NCBI GenBank assembly: GCA_905182645.1
Contig: CAJJCJ010000010.1
Coordinates: 1 to 64,000 of the forward strand
Length of the DNA stretch: 64,000 bases
From: an uncultured Sulfitobacter sp.
Lineage (GTDB): Bacteria > Pseudomonadota > Alphaproteobacteria > Rhodobacterales > Rhodobacteraceae
Direction of reading: 5' to 3'
Below the pieces are notes generated by a model, which searched no databases, was not told where the DNA came from, and worked only from the letters and a program-made list of their open reading frames with translations. A program made the translations under genes and the position numbers. Positions 8,488 to 15,612 of the stretch are shown here, piece by piece. Numbering within the stretch: the stretch's first letter is position 1; the number at the start of each line of letters is the position of its first letter.

Positions 8488-8595
8488 ATGGTCACTCTAT
8501 TAAATTGCTATGCGCCAATAATAGCGTTTTCACTGTTACAAATCTTTAATACTTACCTGCTGTGTAAAGCACTCTGGGGAGGTCGCTCGGAATGA
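8488..8595 (+). CDS. Small hydrophobic protein, translationally coupled to the next gene
   Basis: A 35-residue ORF starting MVTLLNCYAPIIAFSLLQIF and continuing through NTYLLCKALW, a single probable membrane helix with two Cys. An AAGGAG ribosome-binding site sits 8 bp before the ATG at 8488. Its TGA overlaps the ATG of the next ORF (ATGA at 8592), the classic sign of translational coupling. It could be a leader peptide for the next gene or a small membrane protein in its own right. No family recognised. Confidence 0.5.
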   Translation: MVTLLNCYAPIIAFSLLQIFNTYLLCKALWGGRSE

Positions 8596-9002
8596 CGTAT
8601 GCCAATCAAACTGACTTCCTTGAGGCGTTATCAACCCCTGTAGAGAAGCTCTGCAAGCACTGCGACACGAAGATAACCTTTAAGCGTTCAACTAAGGTAT
8701 TCTGTTCTGATAATTGTCGTAAGAACAACAGCAGACCAATTCAGAACGCTCAATCAAGTCCTGCAAAGGCCAGAGAGCAAATGGAGTATTTCGATAGGGT
8801 CAATTACAGCTATGAACTGTATTTGGATAACAGAACTCAAGAGCAACGGGATGAATGGATACAGGCATACATCGACAATCCAACCACCAAGAAGATCGTC
8901 TGCAATCCAGCCCTGTTAAATGCCAAGACAATCAACATAGCGAAGATAGCTCATAGATATGTGATGAAAACATATGGAGTCAGCATCAAAGACTACTACT
9001 GA
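8592..9002 (+). CDS. Unknown protein with N-terminal zinc-finger-like Cys cluster
   Basis: 136 residues. Near the N-terminus CKHCDTKITFKRSTKVFC, followed by SDNCRKNN, gives C-x2-C-x14-C-x3-C, a treble-clef/MYM-like zinc-binding pattern. The rest is polar and helical with a Tyr-rich tail; no membrane segment or signal peptide. Such small zinc-finger proteins are common in phages and mobile elements, where they bind nucleic acid. It is coupled to the small hydrophobic ORF upstream. Function unknown. Confidence 0.65.
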   Translation: MTYANQTDFLEALSTPVEKLCKHCDTKITFKRSTKVFCSDNCRKNNSRPIQNAQSSPAKAREQMEYFDRVNYSYELYLDNRTQEQRDEWIQAYIDNPTTKKIVCNPALLNAKTINIAKIAHRYVMKTYGVSIKDYY

Positions 9003-9721
9003 GATCACCTAGTGCGACGGTAACAGCAGTAATCCAGAGTTAGCGTCGCACTATTATAAGGTAGTAACTTCATGTTGCCTCCAAGGCTAACGACACAAAG
9101 ATTAGCGACAATAAGATGATACTGGTTGTGGATGTAATCTTAACATTATCAGAGAGAATGATGACTGTGAGGGTATAATTACTTAATGATTAACAACATG
9201 GTGGTTATATAATCTTAAGACTAACTTAAGTTACCTCAGAGATCACAACCACCAAGTATTGATCACTGATCGGTCACTAATCATAAGCTCAACTTAAGTT
9301 ATGTCAGAGAGATAGACTGATCGGATTATCAATTCATTATGTCGTTATGACTTAGGTAATCTCAACCACAGGCTACGCCTATATAGGGAACGGTTTCTGT
9401 CGTGTAACTAGGGAATAACCCCAATGCCGAATTCCTAACGGTATTTTGAAATACTGGTTTTTGTCGTAGAAATAGCAAGGCAATCTGAAGTCAAAGCTCA
9501 GGTAGACCCCCCTGTTGATTACTGGAGAGGTCAAAAGTATTTCTTTGCTTTGGATTTGTAGGTGGATAACGGACCTAACGGAAAAATCCCCCCATAAAAT
9601 AGGGGTTCCACGTTCTATCTGAGAGCCTCATCACAGCCTCACCAGCTAGCCTCTAACGTCATCAACAACAGCAGGTAGCCTAAGGATTAACAACGCTCAG
9701 TGAGGCTTATACGGACTAGCG
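9003..9721. other. 0.7-kb gene-free block with duplicated modules
   Basis: Contains two AACTTAAGTT palindromes (9223-9232, 9291-9300) with related flanks, then from about 9550 a module duplicated in diverged form at 14587-14735. Its end carries AACAACGCTCAG (9689-9700), also at 7379-7390, bounded by an inverted pair AGCCTCAC/GTGAGGCT. No gene seen. Confidence 0.55.
9550..9715. repeat. Diverged intergenic module, second copy at 14587-14735
   Basis: Shared order of blocks: TTGGATT-(x)-ATAGGT or TGTAGGT, ATAACG, CC-AAC-GAAAA, a TATATAGG/AATAGGGG GGTTCCA block, CAGCCTC, then GCTCAGTGAGGC near the end. The 7321-7397 inverted repeat shares the last part. Copies are diverged but colinear, suggesting an old duplicated non-coding element. 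Confidence 0.5.
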
Positions 9722-10261
9722 TTAGGCAACAGCTTTATAGACAGCACCACGACTACAACCTAGCTCTCTGGCTATAGCAGTAGCACCCATGCCTTGAGCA
9801 TGTAGTTCCTTGATCTTGTCGTGATCTAGACTTGATGGTCGTCCCTTGTAGACACCCTTGGCCTTAGCAGCTTCAATACCTGCTCCTTGACGTTCCTTGA
9901 TGAACCCCAGTTCCATCTCAGAGACCATACCAAGAACAGTCAGCATCATAGTTCCCATCGGGCCACTGGTATCAATAGCTGGCTCTAGTACCTGTAACGA
10001 GCAACCCTTCTCTGTGATCTGATGCACAAGGTTAAGTACGTCTCTGGTGTTGCGACCAAGTCTGTCGATCTTATGAACACACAGGCTGTCACCCTCAGAC
10101 ATGAACTCTAAGATGGTTGCCAGTTCGTCCCTGCCTTCAGTTGATCTACCAGAGACTTTCTCTTGTCGCACAACAGTACAGCCAGCAGCAGTTAAAGCAT
10201 CAACCTGTATTTCAGTAGACTGTGAGAGCGATGAAACTCTTGCGTAACCATATTTAGCCAT
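9722..10261 (-). CDS. Serine recombinase (resolvase/invertase family)
   Basis: 179 residues from the ATG at 10261, chosen because it has an AAGGAG site 7 bp upstream and gives the family start MAKYGYARVSSLSQS. The catalytic Ser is in YARVSS (about residue 10); the conserved Arg motif is KIDRLGRNTRDVL (about 70); then MVSEMELGFIKERQ and a C-terminal helix-turn-helix (ATAIARELGCSRGAVYKAV). Length and layout match small resolvases of the Tn3/Hin type, which invert or excise DNA between short res-like sites. A direct repeat GAGTGTTCACCCA/GAGTGTACCCA at 10363-10386, about 100 bp upstream, could be part of its site. AT-rich like the rest of the island. Confidence 0.92.
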   Translation of the reverse strand: MAKYGYARVSSLSQSTEIQVDALTAAGCTVVRQEKVSGRSTEGRDELATILEFMSEGDSLCVHKIDRLGRNTRDVLNLVHQITEKGCSLQVLEPAIDTSGPMGTMMLTVLGMVSEMELGFIKERQGAGIEAAKAKGVYKGRPSSLDHDKIKELHAQGMGATAIARELGCSRGAVYKAVA

Positions 10262-10362
10262 GTTGTAGCTCCTTTGTGTGCATTTTGATTCTAAGACTAC
10301 GTACACATTAGCGTTCATTAAGTGGTTACACAACCCTGTATGCACAGAATACACAACAATCT

Positions 10363-10386
10363 GAGTGTTCACCCAGAGTGTACCCA
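10363..10386. repeat. Short direct repeat between resolvase and HNH genes
   Basis: GAGTGTTCACCCA and GAGTGTACCCA are back to back in the divergent intergenic region. Candidate recombinase subsite or operator; no independent support. Confidence 0.3.
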
Positions 10387-10497
10387 AAGGGACGCCTGTC
10401 CCCACAAATCTCCTCGTGACGAAGTCACATAAACAATCTCCAACAACATAACTTAAAGCAGTCGTATGGCTGCGCCCTACTCAAAGGAAGCCTAATC

Positions 10498-11007
10498 ATG
10501 GCCCACAAGAACGAACTGACTCAAGAAGAACTTAAAGACCTACTTTCCTACGACTATGACACTGGTCACTTCACTTGGCTGAAGCACTCACAGGTTAAAC
10601 GTATCGGCACGAGAGCAGGTGATCTAACCGACAGTAATTACCGCTACATCGTTATAGCTGGAAAGAGACACAAGGAGCATAGACTGGCATTGCTCTATCA
10701 CTATGGTTCATTCCCTGTAGATGATCTTGTCGTGGATCACATAGATGCTGATCGCAGTAACAATACCTTCTGGAACCTGCGCCTGTGTACGCCACAACAG
10801 AATAAGCTGAATGTTGGTCGTAGCTGTCGTAATACCAGTGGCTACAAGGGAGTTAGCTACAACAAGCCTACAGGTAAGTGGAAAGCTAAGGTTCAGTCTG
10901 ACGGAGTGGATCATTACTTAGGGCTGCATGAGACCCCTGAGCAAGCGCACAAAGCCTACGTTGATCTAGGCAAGAAGCTGCATGGTGAGTTCTTTAATGC
11001 TGGATAG
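10498..11007 (+). CDS. HNH endonuclease with AP2 DNA-binding domain
   Basis: 169 residues, homing-endonuclease-like. The HNH nuclease part shows VVDHIDADRSNNTFWNLRLC (about residues 78-97: His, Asn and the following N-x-R-L), followed by the loop TPQQNKLNVG. Then an AP2/ERF-type DNA-binding domain (about 108-165) with NTSGYKGVSYNKPTGKWKAK and ending HGEFFNAG. The two-domain layout is common in phage and island free-standing homing endonucleases. Divergent from the resolvase; AT-rich; ATG preceded by AAAGGAAG. Confidence 0.92.
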   Translation: MAHKNELTQEELKDLLSYDYDTGHFTWLKHSQVKRIGTRAGDLTDSNYRYIVIAGKRHKEHRLALLYHYGSFPVDDLVVDHIDADRSNNTFWNLRLCTPQQNKLNVGRSCRNTSGYKGVSYNKPTGKWKAKVQSDGVDHYLGLHETPEQAHKAYVDLGKKLHGEFFNAG

Positions 11008-11375
11008 CCACCGTAGGAATTAGAGACACCACCGTGGAAATATCGAATTATCACTTATAAACAGTGACTTAATGGATACAGACCCCATAAAGCTACCCTA
11101 ATATCAAAATAAATGGTGGCGCGAGGGAGCCAAAAAAGCAGCCCTCCTGCAGATAACCAACTGTTATTATTGTGCTTATCCTAATAACCGCTTTCGATTC
11201 CAGAGTGGTTACTCTGATGCTTAGGCTATCCCAATATCAGCCTAAAGAACTAACCATCTGAAATTGCTACAACTTATTGTGTCGTAGGTCTTAAGTTATC
11301 TACGCAATAATATTACGTGTAACACACCCTCACAGCAACAATCATAAATACAGCCTCAAGAAGGACACCATACCT
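11008..11375. other. Gene-free stretch upstream of a small Cys-rich ORF
   Basis: AT-rich. A pair of similar half-sites CACCGTAGGAAT/CACCGTGGAAAT lies at 11008-11042. No gene or strong terminator seen. Confidence 0.4.
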
Positions 11376-11669
11376 ATGTCTAATGACGACCGACCAAGCA
11401 GTGGTAAATCAACTCAAGCTGCCCAACAGAATAAGATCAGCCACCGTGATCGTAAGCATCCTTGGCACCTCCCATATCTCAAGACCTGCATCATCAAGAA
11501 CTGTCGCTCTAAGCCTTACTACGATGGGGAAACCTACTTCACATGCTGTCTCTCATGCCTACGAGAGAAAGAGCTAGGACCATTCTTAGGATCACGCAAT
11601 ATAGCTTCCATCGACATCGCCTACGAGAATACCTGTCATGTTGATGCTGCTATCAACCATAATGTCTGA
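11376..11669 (+). CDS. Small Cys-rich protein of unknown function
   Basis: 97 residues with a GAAGGA ribosome-binding site 9-14 bp upstream. The middle, CIIKNCRSKPYYDGETYFTC followed by CLSCLREKE, has paired cysteines that look zinc-binding (C-x4-C, C-C-x2-C). A polar Lys/Gln/Ser-rich N-terminus precedes it. The last 26 codons overlap the end of the opposite-strand dockerin gene (11592-11669), so the natural C-terminus may have been replaced when the two regions were joined. No family recognised. Confidence 0.5.
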   Translation: MSNDDRPSSGKSTQAAQQNKISHRDRKHPWHLPYLKTCIIKNCRSKPYYDGETYFTCCLSCLREKELGPFLGSRNIASIDIAYENTCHVDAAINHNV

Positions 11670-13580
11670 CAGCTGAATACCTTCGTTATAGGTAGTCGTA
11701 CTACGGTCAATCGCAGACCAGTCAGCATCTGCATCGACAAATACCCAGTCTGCTGATGGACCATCTGTAAGACCAACTGCGAACTTCAGGATGTTCAGAG
11801 CATCATCAGCACCGACACGTCCGTCTTTGTTGATGTCTGCTGCAATGTAGTCGTGCCATTCTGAGGTACCATCTGATTTGTTGAGGCCAACAGCAAGACG
11901 CAGAGCTTGAAGGGCATCAAAGGCTCCAATGGCTTTGTCTGACGCTGTGTCGATGTCTTTGTCTGCATTTATGAGCACTTCTGAGCCATTCGCAGTTTTG
12001 AATACTGTGACGTTGTCGGTTGTAGATGTTGCAGTAATCTTATCGACAGACACGTCTTGCTGTGCTGCTCCATTCAGAGCAATGCCACTGATCACAAAGT
12101 CTGGACTAGCAGCACTGGTGAAGGTTGCTAAAACTGTCTCTTGACCTGATGTGATTTCAGAAGAGCCGTCTACTGCACCAAAGCCACTTAAGATGACCGT
12201 ATTGGGCGTAGACGTATTCGCCTGTACAGTCCAATCAGCCAAAGCATCAGAAACTGTGAAGTCTGTAAGACCTGCGTTGTCAGTTAACTCAAAGTCGATA
12301 GCAGAGATATTAGCATCAGCCAGAGCAACAATCTCGAATACTGTACTATCAGCCTCATCTCCAACTTCACGGATGAAGAATTGATCACCGTTAGACGCTT
12401 CATACGCATAGGCATCAGCACTGTTCATAGCATTACCGAAGCGGTCAGTGATTGTGGTCGTGATGGCGAGATCAGCTGAAATTACAGCCCCACTTGCAGA
12501 ACTTATAAGTTCTTCGGATGTGCCATACAGATCTGTATAGCTGACCTTAACGGTAATTGCCTTACCAACTTCTGACTCAGTGACAGTGAATGTATTGGTT
12601 TCTGGCACAATTTTATCGAAAGTGCCGGCTGTTTCAAAGGCTTGGTCTTCAGGTGGCGTCACTGCAATCAAATCATCGGATAATTTTACTAAACTATCGT
12701 CAACCCTATCATAGAACGTCAGCTCAAACGCGTATACACCCAAGCCATCATCAGGGTTATCGCTGCCAATGAGCTTATAACTGAATAGCTCATCCTCATC
12801 TTTACGTTGAAGGATATTTTTGCGCTGATAAAGTTCCACGGGCGACGAGTTAACCAAAGCTTCATCGTTAGCGAACCACTGATAGTCGAACCCAACATTA
12901 CCAATACCATCTGCATCTGATATGGTGGATGTGACAGCTGTAAGTATCTCATCCTCAGTAGCTGTGCCAGAAATTGTGACAGCACCGTTAGGCAAATCAT
13001 TAACTGCAGCAATAGCAACGTTCACTGTTTCAGTAACGTCTACAGTTCCATCATTAACAGTGATGGTAAAGCTATCTGTGCCGTTTGCGTTGGCATTTGG
13101 GGTGTAGCTGAAAGTCCCATCATCATTGTTTGTAACTGTACCCTTGGCAGGATCAGTGAAGCTGAAGGTCAGGCTGTCATCATCAACATCAGTACCGCTG
13201 AAGGCTATTGCAGCTATTGCTGTATCTTCATCTGTGCTTAGGGATGTCGTGGTTGTGATGGTTGGAGCATTGTTCAAATCTAATGTTAACGATGCGGTTG
13301 CTGCGTCTGATACATTCCCATCACCATCAGTTGCAGTGGCGGTCAAGCTAAACACCCCATTAGGTGGCGTTTCACCAACATCATCTTGAGTAAGCGCCCA
13401 AACACCTGCATTATTTGCAACTGCAGTATAAGATTCCGAGCCACCATTGGTCTCATAAGTACTCACAAGCGTCACAGTCGTTCCAGGATAGGCCGTACCA
13501 CTCAAGCCAGCCCAGTCTCCTGCTTCGTCTGCTGTGATGACACCATCAGCATCATTCAAGTTAATTGTAGGTGTCGGCAT
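11592..13580 (-). CDS. Ig/cadherin-like protein with cohesin-like and dockerin-like C-terminus
   Basis: 662 residues from MPTPTINLNDADG. Domains in order: a bacterial Ig-like repeat (about 1-105), a cadherin-like repeat with DEDTAIAAIAFSGTD and NANGTDSFTITVNDG (about 107-195), a further Ig-like stretch (196-360), a cohesin-like beta domain (about 375-530), and a dockerin-like pair of calcium loops, DKAIGAFDALQALRLAVGL and INKDGRVGADDALNILKFAV (about 540-610). Acidic, no Cys-rich part, no signal peptide at this start. The frame stays open for 19 codons upstream (GVEGLSQEQLASTISK) right up to the pentapeptide-repeat array, so this is almost certainly the C-terminal part of one larger protein whose N-terminal repeats are now out of frame. 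Probably extracellular calcium-binding adhesin; substrate unknown. Confidence 0.75.
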   Translation of the reverse strand: MPTPTINLNDADGVITADEAGDWAGLSGTAYPGTTVTLVSTYETNGGSESYTAVANNAGVWALTQDDVGETPPNGVFSLTATATDGDGNVSDAATASLTLDLNNAPTITTTTSLSTDEDTAIAAIAFSGTDVDDDSLTFSFTDPAKGTVTNNDDGTFSYTPNANANGTDSFTITVNDGTVDVTETVNVAIAAVNDLPNGAVTISGTATEDEILTAVTSTISDADGIGNVGFDYQWFANDEALVNSSPVELYQRKNILQRKDEDELFSYKLIGSDNPDDGLGVYAFELTFYDRVDDSLVKLSDDLIAVTPPEDQAFETAGTFDKIVPETNTFTVTESEVGKAITVKVSYTDLYGTSEELISSASGAVISADLAITTTITDRFGNAMNSADAYAYEASNGDQFFIREVGDEADSTVFEIVALADANISAIDFELTDNAGLTDFTVSDALADWTVQANTSTPNTVILSGFGAVDGSSEITSGQETVLATFTSAASPDFVISGIALNGAAQQDVSVDKITATSTTDNVTVFKTANGSEVLINADKDIDTASDKAIGAFDALQALRLAVGLNKSDGTSEWHDYIAADINKDGRVGADDALNILKFAVGLTDGPSADWVFVDADADWSAIDRSTTTYNEGIQLSDIMVDSSINMTGILVGDVDGSYIA

Positions 13581-13638
13581 TTTAGAAATTGTTGATGCAA
13601 GCTGTTCTTGGGACAGACCCTCAACGCCAATGGCAGAT

Positions 13639-14260
13639 CAGGTTAGCACCCAGGTTAGCACGCTCAGGTCAGCACGCGCTCAGGTCAGCACCGCTCAGGT
13701 CAGCACCAGTCAGGTCAGCATCGTCAGGTCAGCACCGTCAGGTCAGCATTGGTCAGGTCAGCATTGGTCAGGTCAGCACCGCGAAGGTCAGCGTATCTCA
13801 GGTTAGCACCGTCCAGGTTAGCTCCGCTCAGGTCAGCATCGGACAGGTTAGCATTTGTCAGGTTAGTGCCGATCAGGTCAGCATTGGTCAGGTCAGCATT
13901 GGTCAGGTTAGCACCGTCCAGGTTAGCTCCGCTCAGGTCAGCAACGAACAGGTTAGCATTTGTCAGGTCAGCACCGCAGGTCAGCGATCTCAGGTTAGCA
14001 CCTGTCCAGGTAAGCACTGGTCAGGTCAGCACCGCGAAGGTCAGCGTATCTCAGGTCAGCACCGTCCAGGTCAGCATTGGTCAGGTCAGCATTGGTCAGG
14101 TTAGCACCGCTCAGGTCAGCACCGTCAGGTCAGCACCGTCCAGGTCAGCATTGGTCAGGTCAGCACCGCTCAGGTTAGCACCGCTCAGGTCAGAATTGGT
14201 CAGGTCAGCATTGGTCAGGTCAGCACCGCTCAGGTCAGCATTGTACAGATTAGCACCTGG
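13639..14260. repeat. 15-bp tandem repeat array (about 41 units)
   Basis: Consensus on the plus strand CAGGTCAGCACCGNT, each unit coding one pentapeptide on the minus strand. Non-15-bp units seen: 12 and 14 bp at the left end, one 16 bp, two 14 bp around 13720-13740, 13 plus 14 bp near 13965-13990, 16 bp near 13990, and 14 bp near 14112-14125. Within the array, 30- to 105-bp higher-order blocks recur, the mark of unequal crossing-over or slippage. Confidence 0.9.
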
Positions 14261-14293
14261 CTCAATCTGGTATCCGTTTACTGTTGAAGACAT
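13641..14293 (-). pseudogene. Pentapeptide-repeat N-terminal region, frame broken in the repeats
   Basis: Starts [20 protein letters not shown] at 14293, then about 40 pentapeptides of A(D/N)LxG/N type, which fold as a right-handed beta-helix. The first frame stops at 14111 (ADLTVLT), the repeats continue in a second frame to about 14010, and the first frame resumes 14017-13724 before failing again. The reason is visible: most repeat units are 15 bp, but some are 12, 13, 14 or 16 bp. Net shift is one base relative to the Ig/dockerin frame that follows at 13637. The whole locus 11592-14293 therefore reads as one gene with several small indels. Confidence 0.75.
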
Positions 14294-14417
14294 TATTGTG
14301 TTTCCCTGTGTGATGCTTGCAATCTAATTCTTAACCCTTAGGTAGATCGACCATAAATATCATAAGGATACAACTAGATTAACAGGCTGACACAGCATAA
14401 TCACCAACCACAACAAA

Positions 14418-14534
14418 CTAAGATACCCACTCAAGCACCGATAGTAAGACGCCTTTATAGTAAGACGCCTTGCTTATCCCAAGCTGCTCCATGACCTGTA
14501 GTCGTCCTACGCCAGCTTCAACGAGTGCTTTGAC
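14418..14534 (-). pseudogene. Resolvase C-terminal helix-turn-helix relic
   Basis: Minus-strand frame reads VKALVEAGVGRLQVMEQLGI then SKASYYK, closely resembling the C-terminal helix-turn-helix of serine recombinases such as the one at 9722. A 16-bp-period tandem duplication after SYYK adds a few out-of-place codons before TAG. No catalytic domain upstream. Confidence 0.6.
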
Positions 14535-14586
14535 CTTGGATCACTGACGCATAGCTGTTGGCAAACGACACCGAAGGTAAATGTTT

Positions 14587-14735
14587 GTCTTGGATTCATA
14601 GGTCAATAACGAGCCAACTCGAAAAGTTCCTCAGCTTTATATAGGTTCCAAGCTCCTTCAGACGCACCTTACAAACTCACAGCAGCCTCAAATGAATTCA
14701 CGTAACCCAGAGTCTACTGCTGCTCAGTGAGGCGC
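14587..14735. repeat. Second copy of the diverged intergenic module of 9550-9715
   Basis: Colinear blocks with the first copy, ending GCTCAGTGAGGCGCTACGG against GCTCAGTGAGGCTTATACGG. Same strand orientation. Confidence 0.5.
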
Positions 14736-15181
14736 TACGGTCTTCTACCAACGTGCCTTCATGCGCTGCACTGTGGTGGCTAATGCACCTGAGAAATCAC
14801 CATTAAGACCTTTAGCAGACTAGCCCAGTAAAGATTGTTGTGTTGCTACTTTGGTTATTTTTGCAAACGTGTGTGCTAATCATTGGTCTGACTAGGGCTG
14901 TTAGTCTGATTATAGGGCTAAAGCCCGTCGAGCCTTTGGCTCTTATCGAAGAAGCTGCGGCGAAAGTTAAGAACCACGATTAGCTTGAATTGGTTGCGTA
15001 ACAAGCAACTTAGAACGAGTTCCTCCGTGACAACGTAGAGAATCGTGTTGTTAGACTTTCAGTCGCTCAAATCGAAAGATGATCCAACCTCAAACGTGGT
15101 ACTGCGGCGTGGTACTATTGGGTATTTAACTCACACCACCAAACCCTTTATTTACTAGTAATTATAGCAATAAAGGGGTGG

Positions 15182-15271
15182 TGGCAGAGACGAAGGGATT
15201 CGAACCCTCGATACGCGTTAACGTATACTCCCTTAGCAGGGGAGCGCCTTCGACCACTCGGCCACGTCTCC
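15182..15271 (-). tRNA. tRNA-Ser (anticodon GCT)
   Basis: Class II tRNA on the minus strand: acceptor GGAGACG pairs with CGTCTCT (first pair G-U), D arm GGCCGAGTGGTCGAAGGC, anticodon loop with GCT, a long variable arm with GTATACGTTAACGCGTATC, T arm GAGGGTTCGAATCCCTT, discriminator G and encoded CCA. It forms the right-hand boundary of the AT-rich island. Confidence 0.96.
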
Positions 15272-15612
15272 GCTGAATCGTTTAGGGGTATCTTGAAAGC
15301 GGGGCAAGAGGCAAAAACCCCAAATTGCGCCGTATGTTTTGCATAAGTTTCGCATAAGTTTTGCATAAGCCGTTTTTGCGGGGCAACTTCGTACGAACCG
15401 AAGATAAACGCGCGCCTCAACACCCTAGCGGGTTTGGCTCAGTGGAGGCTGCCAACAACGTTTTCCACAACACGGGGCACCGACACCTGAAACGGTTTTT
15501 CATTGCGACAATGGCGTTCAACCAATTTTTTCTGCACACGGCCCTTAGGTATAAATCGCGCAGAGCATGGTGGCACGTCGTTCACGAAAAGATGCGGAAA
15601 CAGCGCCTTCAT
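15272..15612. other. Gene-free stretch upstream of tRNA-Ser, with three 11-bp repeats
   Basis: Three contiguous 11-bp units TTTGCATAAGT/TTCGCATAAGT/TTTGCATAAGC lie at 15338-15370, 67-99 bp upstream of the tRNA-Ser 5' end, one per helical turn. They could be an upstream activator site for the tRNA promoter. No coding sequence seen on either strand. Confidence 0.45.

Larger units (their letters stand above)
5477..15181. mobile_element. AT-rich genomic island between tRNA-Asn and tRNA-Ser
   Basis: Starts right after tRNA-Asn with an intact tyrosine integrase and continues as AT-rich DNA with resolvase, HNH-AP2 endonuclease, small unknown proteins and long gene-free blocks; chromosome-like composition returns at tRNA-Ser. 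I searched the right side for a copy of the tRNA-Asn 3' end and found none. The only shared border sequence I saw is AAACCCTTTAT (5488-5498 and 15141-15151), which is short. The right border is therefore approximate, and the island may be a composite. Confidence 0.75.
14294..15181. other. 0.9-kb stretch with relics and repeats at the island's right end
   Basis: Holds a resolvase C-terminal relic (14418-14534), a 15-bp tandem duplication ATAGTAAGACGCCTT (14441-14471), the second copy of the diverged module (14587-14735), a minus-strand coding relic AKGLNGDFSGALATTVQRMK ending at about 14751, the inverted double-hairpin copy (14915-14943) and a large hairpin at 15135-15184 whose arm includes the CCA of tRNA-Ser. 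No intact gene seen. Confidence 0.5.

Noticed and set aside
9640..9728. attC-like inverted arms GCCTAACG/CGTTAGAGGC right after the resolvase stop
   Set aside because: Arms are imperfect, no integron integrase or further cassettes are present and the core does not fit the consensus.
11592..13580. Cellulosome component
   Set aside because: Dockerin-like and cohesin-like repeats are present, but marine bacteria have many such proteins without cellulosomes and no glycoside hydrolase is here.
13639..14260. Array as a CRISPR
   Set aside because: Units are 15 bp without spacers, code pentapeptides and have no cas genes.
13589..14327. Long plus-strand open frames of 171 and 192 codons across the repeat array
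   Set aside because: They are low-complexity ([12 protein letters not shown], LVRSAL-type) shadows of the 15-bp repeats; the minus strand gives the meaningful pentapeptides.
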